This document shows positions 9,007-18,237 of a stretch of DNA of 64,000 bases, one piece after another (position 1 is the stretch's first letter; each line of letters starts with the position of its first letter). The stretch comes from Rhizobium sp. RCAM05350 (GTDB lineage: Bacteria; Pseudomonadota; Alphaproteobacteria; Rhizobiales; Rhizobiaceae), in assembly GCA_024426085.1 (NCBI GenBank), contig CP087975.1, positions 372,001 through 436,000 on the forward strand. Reading direction: 5' to 3'. Made by a program: the position numbers and the translations under genes. The notes below the pieces were generated by a model. The model had not been told where the DNA came from. It saw only the letters and a list, made by a program, of their open reading frames with translations, and searched no databases.

Positions 9007-9170
9007 CAAAACGAAAAAAACCTGCCGCGGGAGGAGGTGCGGCAGGCTTTTCGAAAAGAACCGAACAGCGACTGGGAGGAGGAGCGCCGCTGTTCCGACA
9101 GACGTCCCTTGGGAGGAGGAGTGGGCCGTCTGAAACACGAAGCTTTGCGGGAGGAGGTGCATCGCTTCGT
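9007..9170 (-). ncRNA. Tandem anti-Shine-Dalgarno hairpin sRNAs (cuckoo/CcsR-like array)
   Basis: Four hairpins follow each other, each exposing GGGAGGAGG on the plus strand, that is CCTCCTCCC on the minus strand, in its loop. Arms are 9137-9143/9164-9170, 9099-9108/9123-9132 (one mismatch), 9063-9070/9088-9095 and 9021-9028/9039-9046. The last hairpin is directly followed on the minus strand by seven Ts, making it also the terminator and fixing the strand. Loops of this sequence, downstream of a DUF1127 gene, are the hallmark of the alphaproteobacterial CcsR and cuckoo RNAs, which are stress-induced and thought to act by pairing through their anti-Shine-Dalgarno loops. Here the DUF1127 gene lies 186 bases upstream with its own terminator between, so a separate promoter or readthrough is needed. 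Confidence 0.8.
9011..9046 (-). terminator. Terminator ending the sRNA array
   Basis: 8-bp stem CCTGCCGC/GCGGCAGG with loop ACCTCCTCCC on the minus strand, followed by seven Ts. It doubles as the last regulatory hairpin of the array. Confidence 0.8.
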
Positions 9171-9301
9171 CGGGGAGTGAGTATATGCGACTACAGCAAA
9201 TTGAACAGGCATTATGCTGCAGTGCAGCTATGCGCAAAATTCACATCTCAGAAGCTGACAAAGAAAGCGGCCCGGCTAGGCACAATCCGTGACACTGAAA
9301 C

Positions 9302-9328
9302 AAAAACGCCCGCTTCATAAGCGGGCGT
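9302..9328 (-). terminator. Rho-independent terminator of the DUF1127 gene
   Basis: 10-bp perfect stem ACGCCCGCTT/AAGCGGGCGT (9306-9315 and 9319-9328) with a 3-base loop, followed on the minus strand by TTTTTGTTTC. It lies 28 bases past the DUF1127 stop. Confidence 0.85.
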
Positions 9329-9355
9329 CGTGCAGGCGGGCATAGGCTGGCGCTT

Positions 9356-9502
9356 TTAGCGGGCGACCGATGCGCGGGCAACGCTGCGGATGTCGGCCCG
9401 GTCAATACCCAGGTCCTGCAGTTCGCGGCTGGACATGCGACCAAGTTCGGTAACCGTCTGACGGAACTTGCGCCAGTTGCTGAAGGAGCGTGCTACGTTC
9501 AT
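9356..9502 (-). CDS. DUF1127 (YjiS-like) small protein, 48 aa
   Basis: Small basic protein starting MNVARSFSNWRKFRQTVTEL. The DUF1127 core is RMSSRELQDLGIDRADIR and the tail SVARASVAR. Length is typical. A purine-rich AAAGGGG lies before the ATG. DUF1127 proteins in alphaproteobacteria are Arg-rich RNA-associated proteins; CcaF1 of Rhodobacter, encoded next to the CcsR RNAs, affects their maturation or stability. The same neighbourhood is seen here, with four CCTCCTCCC hairpins downstream. Confidence 0.9.
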   Translation of the reverse strand: MNVARSFSNWRKFRQTVTELGRMSSRELQDLGIDRADIRSVARASVAR

Positions 9503-9839
9503 GATAATCCCCTTTCCTGAGGGCTTTCTGACGTCAGCAACCTTGCTTGGCTCCGGCGTCGTTTCGATAATCGGAATATAGGCGTTTCATTCGGTTGAAA
9601 CCACGGATAATCCCTCACACCACCCCTGCGCCCGACGCACAGCCGTCATTACACACAACTACACTGCCGGTATTTGCAGACGCTCTAGCGATCGCGCCAA
9701 ACGCTATCTACTAACAAGAAAGAGAAACTCCGGCATGACGAGGCATCCGCTGCGCCTAATTTTTGATCGATACTAATGATGCCATTATTTTAGGCTATTT
9801 TGGCTTGCGCAAATTGCTGCGCTGCGTCATCTATGCGCC
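9503..9839. other. Divergent intergenic region between DUF1127 gene and nasT
   Basis: About 340 bases, AT-richer than its surroundings towards 9770-9800. It must hold the promoters of the minus-strand DUF1127 gene and of nasTS. No clear operator was found. A sigma54-like TGG...TTGC at 9801 has the wrong spacing. Confidence 0.4.
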
Positions 9840-10428
9840 ATGGCTTATTTGGACCTCACAATTCTTGTCATCGATGAGAACGCAATCCGCGCTTCCATCA
9901 TCGAGGAAGGATTGCGCGAGGCAGGGCATGCGAAGGTGACCGTCGTCCATGAGGTCAACGGCATCGCCCGCATCATTGAGACGCTGCAGCCGGACGTGAT
10001 CTTCATCGATCTCGAAAACCCCAACCGCGACATGATGGAGCATCTGTTCCAATTGACCCGCACGGTCGGCCGACCAATCGCCATGTTCGTTGACCGATCG
10101 GATACCGCGTCGATCGAGGCAGCGGTCGATGCGGGCGTGTCGGCCTATATCGTCGACGGCCTGAAGAAAGAGCGCGTCAAACCCATTCTCGATATGGCCG
10201 TCAGCCGTTTCAACGCCTTCAGCCGACTGCAGCGGGAACTGGCGGACGCCAAGTCGGCGCTGGAGGAACGAAAGATCGTCGAGCGGGCCAAGGGCATCCT
10301 GATGAAGATGCGCGGCCTTTCCGAGGAGCAGGCCTTCGCTGCTGCTGCGCCAGACGGCCATGAACGAAAAGAAGAAGATTTCGGATATCGCCCAGAGTGT
10401 CGTCACTGCGGCCGGATTGCTGATGTGA
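9840..10428 (+). CDS. nasT: NasT, ANTAR-domain antitermination regulator (one frameshift)
   Basis: Two-domain regulator: a receiver-like domain (ILVIDENAIRASIIEEGLRE, then QPDVIFIDLENP and a VDRSDTASI strand) followed by an ANTAR RNA-binding domain (ERAKGILMKMRGLSEEQA). One extra base near 10342 breaks the frame; the restored end reads LLRQTAMNEKKKISDIAQ and stops at 10426-10428, giving about 195 residues. In NasS-NasT systems NasT binds the nitrate-operon leader RNA and prevents termination when nitrate releases it from NasS. The neighbouring nasS and the leader at 11964-12100 support that role. The break is probably a sequence error. Confidence 0.88.
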
Positions 10429-10471
10429 CGGCCCGGCTCGACATCTTCCGGTGGGAGGCATTGGAGTGAAC

Positions 10472-11774
10472 ATGATTACCAAAATCACCGATCCGACACG
10501 CAGGCCACCCGGCGGCGATAACCATCTTGCAGCACCGCGGCGCCTGACAGGCGAAGGCTCCAGAACCCTGCGTGCCGGCTTCATTCCGCTCGTCGACGCA
10601 TCCGTGCTGATCGCGGCCGCCGAATTCGGCTTTGCCCAGAAGGAAGGCATCGTTCTCGATCTGGTCAAGGACGTCTCCTGGGCCAATGTGCGGGACCGGC
10701 TCGCCTTCCGGCAGTTCGACATCGCCCATATGCTGTCGCCTATGCCCGTCGCTTCGATGCTGGGGCTCGGCTCCAATCCCTCGCCGACGATCACGCCGTT
10801 CTCACTCGGGCGCGGCGGCAACGCGATTACGCTTTCCGACGCGTCTCTATGCCCGTATGCGGCAAGAGGCATCCCTGACAGAAACGGCAAGCGCGCTGGA
10901 AAACGCACAGGCGCTGGCAAAGGTCATCCTCGGGATGAAAGCGCGCGGCGAGCCGCTGCCGACATTGGGGGTCACCTACCCCTTCTCCTCGCACAACTAC
11001 GAATTCCGCTATTGGCTGGCGGCAGGTGGCATCGATCCGGATCGGGACGTCAAGCTCGTCGTCGTACCGCCGCCGATGACATCGGATGCGCTCGCCGCCG
11101 GCGCCATTGACGGGTTCTGCGTCGGCGCGCCGTGGAACATGGTGGCTTCGGAAAGAGGCGTCGGCCGTATCGTCGCCGCCAAGCAGGATATCTGGCCATC
11201 CGCCCCGGAAAAGGTGCTCGGCATGCGGCCGGAATGGGCAGAAACGCATCCGGAAACCGTCTCCCGCCTGATCGTCGCGCTGGATGCGGCGGCACGCTGG
11301 TGCGACCGGCCGGACAATCACGATGCCTTATCGGAAGTGCTGTCCGACGGCCGCTATCTCGCGGCACCGGTCGACATCGTTCGCCGTGTTCTGGCTGGCG
11401 AGTTCAATCTTGACGATCGGGGCAATCGCCGCGTCATCGACGGCTATTTCAAATTCCATACCGGCTTTGCCAACTACCCGCGCCCAAGCCAGGCGCTGTG
11501 GATCTACAGCCAGATGATCCGCTGGGGCCAGGCCGACCTCTCCTCCGCCGGCATGACGGCAGCGGCGGCCGCCTATCGGCCCGACATCTACCGCCTGGCG
11601 CTTGGAGCAAACGCCGCGCCGTTGCTGGATGACGATATCCGCATCGAAGGAAACTCGGACGGAGACCGTTTCATGGATGGCCAGGTTTTCGACCCCGCCC
11701 GGATCGCCGACTATCTCGCCGAATTTCCGGTCAAAAGCAGCACGACTGTCGGCGCTGTTGGCGACGAAATCTGA
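10472..11774 (+). CDS. nasS: NasS, cytoplasmic nitrate sensor (NrtA-like, one frameshift)
   Basis: Homologue of the nitrate-binding protein NrtA, but with no signal peptide: it starts MITKITDPTRRPPGGDN and reaches the binding fold at RAGFIPLVDASVLIAAAEFG. The central part carries HMLSPMPVASMLGLG and YWLAAGGIDPDRDVKL, which are nearly the same as in the exported NrtA encoded at 12137. Lack of export signal and position after nasT identify it as NasS, which holds NasT inactive without nitrate. The frame shifts near 10850 (LSDALYARMRQE when repaired). A GGAG lies 5 bases before the ATG. It ends before a sigma54 promoter. Confidence 0.88.
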
Positions 11775-11935
11775 CTTTCGCGTTTTTGCGCTGCACAAAA
11801 TTTCCCACCTGAACTTTACCGACCAGAAGCATCCGCCGATTTTTTTGCATAAATTTTCTTCGGCGAAAAAATATGCACTCGCCGGATAACGGAAAAACCA
11901 CATTAAATTTCAATGACCTAACATTTGTTTTTAAA

Positions 11936-11953
11936 ACTGGCACGAGCTTTGCA
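11936..11953 (+). promoter_or_regulatory. Sigma54 (-24/-12) promoter of the nitrate assimilation operon
   Basis: CTGGCACGAGCTTTGCA: the GG of TGGCAC and the GC of TTTGC are 10 bases apart, an excellent match to the RpoN consensus. It drives transcription of the nrtA leader; NtrC-dependent nitrogen control is inferred from the family. Confidence 0.88.
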
Positions 11954-11963
11954 TGACATAAAT

Positions 11964-12100
11964 CGCTTCGGTCAATGGCGATCGCAGCGAGCCGAAGCCA
12001 AATAGGCCTTCGCAAAAGACATCGACGTCGCAAGGGTTTTGCAGTCCGGGGTTCCTCCTTCCCCGAAGACGCAAATCTCCGAGCGGCGTTTTTTATTGCC
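11964..12100 (+). ncRNA. nrtA leader RNA, candidate NasT/ANTAR antitermination target
   Basis: Downstream of the sigma54 promoter the leader has a hairpin GCTTCGG/CCGAAGC (11965-11971 and 11992-11998). A small stem-loop GAC-ATCGAC-GTC follows near 12019-12030; its six-base loop has A first and G fourth, as ANTAR targets do. Next come CGGGG/CCCCG (12047-12051 and 12061-12065) and then ACGC/GCGT followed by six Ts (12069-12094), a possible leader terminator. The layout fits NasT-controlled antitermination ahead of nrtA. Exact pairings are my reading by eye. Confidence 0.6.
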
Positions 12101-12136
12101 CAAATTCCGACCGGCCAATCTTAAGGGAACCTGTTC

Positions 12137-13435
12137 ATGAAGACGACTTTGAGCAACGGCATCACCCGTCGCAGCCTTCTCAAGACGACCGCCACCGCGG
12201 CAATGTTCACCGCGGTCAAGACGGCCTTCCCGTCCGGCGCCTTTGCCGCCACGGCCGGCCCGGAAGTGACCGGCGTCAAGCTGGGTTACATCGCGCTGAC
12301 GGATTCCGCAGCGCTCATCATCGCCAAGGAGAAGGGCTTTTTCGAAAAGCACGGGCTTCCGGATGTCGAGGTTGCCAAGCAGGCCTCCTGGGGCGCCACG
12401 CGCGACAATCTGGTGCTCGGCGGCGCCGCCAACGGCATCGACGGCGCGCATATCCTCTCACCCATGCCGTACCTGATGCACACCGGCAAGGTGACGCAGA
12501 ACAATGTTCCGGTGCCGATGGCCATCCTCGCCCGCCTGAACTGTGACAGCCAGGCGATCTCCGTCGCCAAGGAATACGCAGACACCGGCGTTCAACTCGA
12601 CGCCTCCAAGCTGAAGGCGGCATTCGAAAAGAAGAAGGCCGACGGCGGCGAAGTGAAGGTCGCGATGACCTTCCCCGGCGGTACCCACGACCTGTGGCTC
12701 CGCTACTGGCTGGCCGCCGGAGGCATCGATCCAGACAAGGATGTGTCGACCATTGTCGTGCCGCCGCCCCAGATGGTAGCCAACATGAAGGTCGGCAACA
12801 TGGACGCCTTCTGTGTCGGCGAGCCTTGGAACGAACAGTTGGTCAACCAGGGTATCGGCTTTACCGCGGCATCGACCGGCGAACTCTGGAAGGGTCACCC
12901 GGAAAAGGCACTCGGGCTTCGCGCCGACTGGGTCGAGAAGAACCCCAACGCCGCCAAGGCGCTGATGATGGCCGTGATGGAAGCCCAGATGTGGTGCGAA
13001 AGCATGGACAACAAGGACGAGATGGCGACGATCGTCGGCAAGCGGCAATGGTTCAACGTCCCGGTGAAAGACATCATCGGCCGGCTGAAGGGCGACATCA
13101 ACTACGGCAACGGCCGCGTTGTGACCGGCACCGATCTCTACATGAAGTTCTGGGCGAATGGCGCTTCCTACCCGTTCAAGAGCCACGACACCTGGTTCAT
13201 GGCCGAGAACATCCGCTGGGGCAAGCTTGCGCCCGACACGAACATCAAGGCGCTGGTCGACCAAGTGAATCGCGAAGACATCTGGCGTGCCGCAGCCGCC
13301 GACCTCGGCGTCGCGGCGGCCGACATTCCGGCCACAACCTCGCGCGGCAAGGAAACCTTCTTCGACGGCAAGGTCTTCGACCCGGAAAATCCGTCCGCCT
13401 ATCTCGATAGCCTGACGATCAAGGCCGCGTCCTGA
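12137..13435 (+). CDS. nrtA: Nitrate ABC transporter substrate-binding protein NrtA
   Basis: Intact 432-residue protein. The N-terminus has a twin-arginine-type signal (TRRSLLKTTATAAMF) and a cleavage region near GAFAATA, so it is exported to the periplasm. The binding fold starts at GVKLGYIALTDSAALIIA and includes ILSPMPYLMHTGKV and DAFCVGEPWNEQLV, typical of nitrate/nitrite-binding NrtA. First structural gene after the sigma54 promoter and leader. Permease and ATPase genes follow, so uptake of nitrate is the likely job. Confidence 0.93.
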   Translation: MKTTLSNGITRRSLLKTTATAAMFTAVKTAFPSGAFAATAGPEVTGVKLGYIALTDSAALIIAKEKGFFEKHGLPDVEVAKQASWGATRDNLVLGGAANGIDGAHILSPMPYLMHTGKVTQNNVPVPMAILARLNCDSQAISVAKEYADTGVQLDASKLKAAFEKKKADGGEVKVAMTFPGGTHDLWLRYWLAAGGIDPDKDVSTIVVPPPQMVANMKVGNMDAFCVGEPWNEQLVNQGIGFTAASTGELWKGHPEKALGLRADWVEKNPNAAKALMMAVMEAQMWCESMDNKDEMATIVGKRQWFNVPVKDIIGRLKGDINYGNGRVVTGTDLYMKFWANGASYPFKSHDTWFMAENIRWGKLAPDTNIKALVDQVNREDIWRAAAADLGVAAADIPATTSRGKETFFDGKVFDPENPSAYLDSLTIKAAS

Positions 13436-13500
13436 TCTCAAAACACCTTCGGCGCAGGGTTGCCTGCGCCGGTTTTCCTCTTCTTTTCAGGAGTCCTTCC

Positions 13501-14392
13501 ATGCCAGCACTAGCCCGCACGGAAAAAATCGTGACCGCAGCAACGCCAAAAAGAGTGCAAGCGTGCTCGCCTTTTCAAGCAGGCCTTCAGCAAGGGTGAA
13601 ACCCGGGCAGGTCGCCGCCACGATCGCGCGTAACGTCGTGCCGCCGCTGGTGGTGATGATCATCATTCTGGCGATCTGGCAGATCCTCTGTTCGGGCGCT
13701 GGTGCCACGCTGCCGCCGCCGACGCAGGTCTGGCAGGAAAGCTACGACCTGATCGCATACCCGTTCTTCAACTACGGCTCGCAGGATATCGGCCTTGGCT
13801 GGCGGGTGCTGATCTCGCTGCAGCGCGTCGCCTACGGCTTCGGGCTTGCCGCCGTCACCGGCGTTCTCATTGGCGCGGTCATCGGACAGTCGATCTGGGC
13901 AATGCGCGGTCTCGACCCGATCTTCCAAATCCTCCGCACCGTTCCACCGCTCGCCTGGCTGCCGCTGTCGCTGGCCGCTTTCCAGGACTCGAACCCCTCG
14001 GCGATCTTCGTGATCTTCATCACCTCGATCTGGCCGGTGATCATCAACACCGCCGTTGGCGTCCGTAACATCCCGCAGGACTACCGCAACGTCGCCAAGG
14101 TGCTGTGCCTCAACCAGTTCGAGTTCTTCTTCAAGATCATGCTGCCGTCGGCAGCCCCTACATCTTCACCGGCCTGCGCATCGGCGTCGGCCTGTCATGG
14201 CTCGCCATTGTCGCGGCCGAAATGCTCACCGGCGGCGTCGGTATCGGCTTCTTCATCTGGGATGCGTGGAACTCCTCTCGCCTGCCCGACATCATCGTCG
14301 CGCTCGCCTACATCGGCGTCGTCGGCTTCATCCTCGACAAGCTGGTCTCAGCGGTCGGCACCATCGTCACCCGCGGCGCTTCCGCATCTTAA
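13501..14392 (+). CDS. nrtB: Nitrate ABC transporter permease NrtB (two frameshifts)
   Basis: Binding-protein-dependent inner-membrane component. The start is taken at ATG 13501 (MPALARTEKIVTAATPK), preceded by CAGGAGT. One A missing from a run of five near 13551 shifts the frame to KSASVLAFSSRPSARVKPG. The membrane domain follows (VVMIIILAIWQILCSGAGATL). One C missing near 14153 shifts it again to YIFTGLRIGVGLSWLAIVAA, which contains the EAA-type loop and continues to GASAS at 14392. Both gaps lie in homopolymers. The restored protein has about 296 residues and six or more helices. nrtC follows 11 bases later. Confidence 0.88.
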
Positions 14393-14403
14393 GGGACCCG
14401 ATT

Positions 14404-15201
14404 ATGAACGCCTATTTGAAACTCGATCATATCGACAAGCATTTCGACCGGGGCGGTCAGCGCGCTGAGGTGCTGAAGGGCATCAACCTGACGATCGACA
14501 AGGGCGAATTCGTCTCGATCATCGGCCATTCCGGCTGCGGCAAGTCGACCCTGCTCAACCTGATCGCCGGCCTGACACCGGTCTCCTCCGGGGCCGTGCT
14601 TCTGGAAAACCGCGAGGTCAACGCACCGGGTCCGGAACGCGCCGTCGTCTTCCAGAACCACAGCCTGCTGCCCTGGTTGACGGTCTATGAAAACGTCAAC
14701 CTCGCCGTCTCCAAGGTTTTCGGCAGGACGAAAAGCAGGACCGAACGCCACGACTGGGTCATGACCAATCTCGATCTCGTCCAGATGGCCCACGCCAAGG
14801 ACAAGCGTCCGTCCGAAATCTCCGGTGGTATGAAGCAACGCGTCGGCATCGCCCGGGCACTCGCCATGGAGCCGAAGATCCTGCTGCTCGACGAACCCTT
14901 CGGCGCGCTCGACGCCCTGACGCGGGCGCACCTACAGGACGCTGTGATGGAAATCCACCTTCGCCTTGGCAACACCATGCTGATGATCACCCACGACGTC
15001 GACGAGGCCGTGCTGCTCTCCGACCGGATCGTCATGATGACTAACGGCCCGGCGGCCTGCATCGGTGAAGTGCTCGACGTGCCGATCGCCCGGCCGCGCA
15101 ACCGCATCGAGCTCGCTTCCGACCGGACCTACCTCAAGTGCCGCGAGGCGGTCCTCAAGTTCCTCTACGAACGCCACCGCTTCGTCGAAGCCGCGGAGTA
15201 A
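14404..15201 (+). CDS. nrtC: Nitrate ABC transporter ATP-binding protein NrtC
   Basis: Intact 265-residue ATPase. Walker A is GHSGCGKST, the ABC signature SGGMKQRVGIARALAM, Walker B KILLLDEPFGALDALT, and the H-loop is in MLMITHDVDEA. It belongs to the nitrate/sulfonate/taurine importer family and energises NrtAB. It is a short, single-domain form without the NrtA-like extension seen in cyanobacterial NrtC. nirB starts 5 bases after its stop. Confidence 0.93.
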   Translation: MNAYLKLDHIDKHFDRGGQRAEVLKGINLTIDKGEFVSIIGHSGCGKSTLLNLIAGLTPVSSGAVLLENREVNAPGPERAVVFQNHSLLPWLTVYENVNLAVSKVFGRTKSRTERHDWVMTNLDLVQMAHAKDKRPSEISGGMKQRVGIARALAMEPKILLLDEPFGALDALTRAHLQDAVMEIHLRLGNTMLMITHDVDEAVLLSDRIVMMTNGPAACIGEVLDVPIARPRNRIELASDRTYLKCREAVLKFLYERHRFVEAAE

Positions 15202-15206
15202 CCGAC

Positions 15207-17652
15207 ATGACCCAGAAACTCGTCATCATCGGCAACGGCATGGCGCCCGGGCGCATGCTGGAGCACCTGCTGGAACAGGCTCCCGGCCAATACGACGTAA
15301 CGATCTTCAACGCCGAACCACGCGTCAACTACGACCGCATCATGCTCTCGCCGGTCCTGTCGGGCGAGAAGACCTACGAGCAGATCGTCATCCACGGCGA
15401 TGGCTGGTACATCGAGCACGGCATCACGCTCTACAAGGGCCACAAGATCGTCTCGATCGACCGCGCCAAGAAGACGGTCACCTCCGATCACGGCGTGACG
15501 GAAAGCTATGACAAACTCGTCATCGCCACCGGCTCCGTTCCCTTCATCATTCCCGTGCCCGGCAAGGACCTGCCCGGCGTCATCACCTATCGCGATCTCG
15601 ACGACGTGCAGGCGATGCTGCTGGCGGCCCAGTCGCGCGAAAAGCCATCGTCATCGGCGGCGGCCTGCTCGGGCTGGAGGCGGCGGCAGGTCTCGCCTCC
15701 CGCGGCATGGACGTGACCGTGCTGCATGTCATGCCGACGCTGATGGAACGTCAGCTCGATCCGGCCGCCGGTTATCTCCTGCAGAAGGCCGTCGAGGAAC
15801 GCGGCATCAAGGTCATCTGCAAGGCCAACACCAAAGCGATCATCGGCGACGGCAAGGTCGAGGGCATCGAGCTCGACAATGGCACGATCATCCCGGCAAC
15901 GCTCGTCGTCATGGCGGTCGGCATCCGCCCGAACGCCAATCTCGCCAAGGACGCAGGCCTTGCAGTCAATCGCGGCATCGTCGTCGATGCCGGCATGCAG
16001 ACCTCCGACGGCGACATCCTGTCGCTCGGCGAATGCGCCGAGGTCGGCGGCATGGTCTACGGCCTCGTCGCACCGCTCTATGAAATGGCCCGCATCGCCG
16101 CTTCGCATCTGGCGGGCGATCGCACGCCCGCCTTCGTCCACTCCGACACGCCGACGAAACTCAAGGTCACCGGCATCAATCTCTTCTCCCTCGGCGACTT
16201 TGCCGAAGGCGACGACCGTGAAGAAATCGTGCTGCGCGACGCGACGGCCGGCGTCTACAAACGCCTCGTGCTGAAGGACAACCGGATCATCGGCACCGTG
16301 CTTTACGGTGAAACGGCCGACGGCGCCTGGTTCAACGACCTGAAGAAGAAAGCCACCGATATCTCCGAAATGCGCGAAACGCTCATTTTCGGCCAGGCCT
16401 ACCAGGGAGGGTCCCCGCTGGACCCTATGGCGGCCGTTGCAGCCTTGCCGGATGATGCGGAAATCTGCGGCTGCAACGGCGTCTGCAAGGGCAAGATCAC
16501 GGGTGCGATCACCGGCAAGGGGCTGACCTCTCTCGACGACGTGCGGGCTCACACCAAGGCATCCGCCTCCTGCGGCTCCTGCACCGGGCTTGTCGAACAG
16601 CTGATGTCGATCACGCTCGGCGATGCCTACAACCCCGCCGCCGTTCAGCCGATGTGTACCTGCACCGAGCTTGGCCATGACGACGTGCGCCGCCTGATCA
16701 AGGCCAAGGGCCTGAAGACCATTCCGGCGGTCATGCAGGAACTGGAATGGAAGACCTCGTGCGGCTGCGCCAAATGTCGGCCGGCGCTCAATTACTACCT
16801 CGTCTGCGACTGGCCGGACGAATATGCCGACGACTACCAGTCGCGCTTCATCAACGAGCGTCCACGCCAATATCCAGAAGGACGGCACCTATTCCGTCGT
16901 GCCGCGCATGTGGGGCGGCGTCACCAATTCCGGCGAACTGCGCGCCATCGCCGATGTGGTCGACAAGTTCGAAATCCCGATGGTCAAGGTTACCGGCGGC
17001 CAGCGCATCGACCTTCTCGGCATCGAAAAGGAAGACCTGCCCGCCGTCTGGGCAGATCTCGGCAAGGCCGGTTTCATCTCCGGCCAGGCCTATGCGAAAG
17101 GCCTGCGCACGGTAAAAACCTGCGTCGGTTCCGACTGGTGCCGCTTCGGCACGCAGGATCCGACCGGACTTGGCATCCGCATCGAGAAGTTCATGTGGGG
17201 CTCCTGGACGCCGGCCAAGCTCAAGATGGCCGTCTCCGGCTGTCCGCGCAACTGCGCCGAGGCAACCTGCAAGGACATAGGCGTCATCTGCGTCGACAGT
17301 GGCTTCGAGATCCATTTTGCAGGGGCCGCCGGCCTCGACATCAAGGGCACCGAAGTCCTTGGCCTTGTCAAAACCGAGGACGAGGCGCTGCAGTATATCG
17401 TGGCGCTGACGCAGATGTACCGCGAGCAGGGCCGCTATCTCGAGCGCATCTACAAATGGGCCAAGCGCATCGGACTGGAGGAAATCCGTCGCCAGATCAT
17501 GGGCGATGCGGACAAGCGCCAGGCCTATTACGACCGCTTCGTCTTCTCCCAGAAATTCGCCCAGGTCGACCCCTGGTCGGAGCGTCTCCGGCAAGGACAA
17601 GCATGAGTTCCGGCCGATGGCGACGGTTGGATACTCGGAAGCGGCGGAGTAA
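15207..17652 (+). CDS. nirB: Nitrite reductase [NAD(P)H] large subunit NirB (three frameshifts)
   Basis: Reduces nitrite to ammonium with NAD(P)H in the cytoplasm. Order of parts: FAD-binding (KLVIIGNGMAPGRMLE), NAD-binding (VIGGGLLGLEAAAGLASRG), a BFD-type [2Fe-2S] domain (CGCNGVCKGKI, CGSCTG), a second Cys-rich segment (SCGCAKCRP), then the sulfite/nitrite reductase half with siroheme/[4Fe-4S] motifs (CVGSDWCRFG and GCPRNCAEATCKDIG). The frame breaks near 15642, near 16860 and near 17583. When repaired, the tail reads SGKDKHEFRPMATVGYSEAAE and stops at 17650-17652, 5 bases before nirD. About 815 residues, normal for NirB. Confidence 0.93.
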
Positions 17653-17657
17653 CGGAC

Positions 17658-17993
17658 ATGGAAACAAACTGGATCGCAATCGGCGACATCAACGACATCC
17701 CGCTGCGCGGCGCCCGCTGTGTAAAGACGCCGCAAGGCAAGATCGCCGTCTTTCGCACAGCCGAAAACGAGGTCTTCGCCATCGAGGACCACTGCCCGCA
17801 CAAGGGCGGTCCCTTGAGTCAGGGTATCGTTCACGGCAAGGCGGTCACCTGCCCGCTGCACAACTGGGTGATCTCGCTCGAAAGCGGCAAGGCGCTCGGC
17901 GCTGACGAGGGCGAAGTACGGACGATCGCTGTGCGCAACGAGGACGGTGCGCTCTCCATCGCGCTCGAAAGCCTGATGATGGCGGCGGAATAG
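17658..17993 (+). CDS. nirD: Nitrite reductase [NAD(P)H] small subunit NirD
   Basis: Intact 111-residue Rieske-like subunit of assimilatory nitrite reductase. It begins METNWIAIGDINDIPLRGAR and has CPHKGGPLSQG and CPLHNWVISLESG, giving Cys-x-His and Cys-x2-His. Those positions would bind a Rieske [2Fe-2S] cluster; many NirD proteins lack them, so here it may be redox-active. Directly downstream of nirB. Confidence 0.93.
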   Translation: METNWIAIGDINDIPLRGARCVKTPQGKIAVFRTAENEVFAIEDHCPHKGGPLSQGIVHGKAVTCPLHNWVISLESGKALGADEGEVRTIAVRNEDGALSIALESLMMAAE

Positions 17994-18018
17994 CGCATGA
18001 CGGTGTTCGTGGCGATAC

Positions 18019-18200
18019 CCCCCTCTGTCCCTTCGGGGACATCTTCCCCTCAAGGGGGAGATTGGACAGCGCATGCCGCCGCCCCATGTGGCAAGTTGGA
18101 GGCCGTTCGCGCCCAACTTGCCACTGGAGGACACGGATGGCGCGGCAAGCTCCCGATCTCCCCCTTGAGGGGGAGATGCCAGCGAAGCTGACAGAGGGGG
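18019..18200. repeat. RIME-like palindromic intergenic mosaic element
   Basis: Terminal 11-bp inverted repeats CCCCCTCTGTC (18019-18029) and GACAGAGGGGG (18190-18200) flank further palindromes: CCCCTCAAGGGGGAGAT-type arms at about 18041-18062 and 18155-18177, and GGCAAGTTGG/CCAACTTGCC (18090-18099 and 18113-18122). This is the build of Rhizobium intergenic mosaic elements. It lies inside the nitrate operon between nirD and nasA and could affect mRNA stability or expression of nasA. Confidence 0.75.
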
Positions 18201-18237
18201 TAAAAGCCACAGGCGATGCGGTATCGGGGGAATACAG

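Noticed and set aside
9021..9170. Possible CRISPR array because of repeated GGGAGGAGG
   Set aside because: The repeat is only 9 bases, spacing is irregular, and each copy is the loop of its own hairpin. It fits the sRNA family instead.
9801..9817. Second sigma54 promoter before nasT (TGGC...TTGC)
   Set aside because: GG and GC are 12 bases apart rather than 10, and the -24 box is poor.
15587..16888. 433-codon minus-strand open frame opposite nirB
   Set aside because: Shadow of NirB, which is clearly recognisable on the plus strand despite frameshifts.
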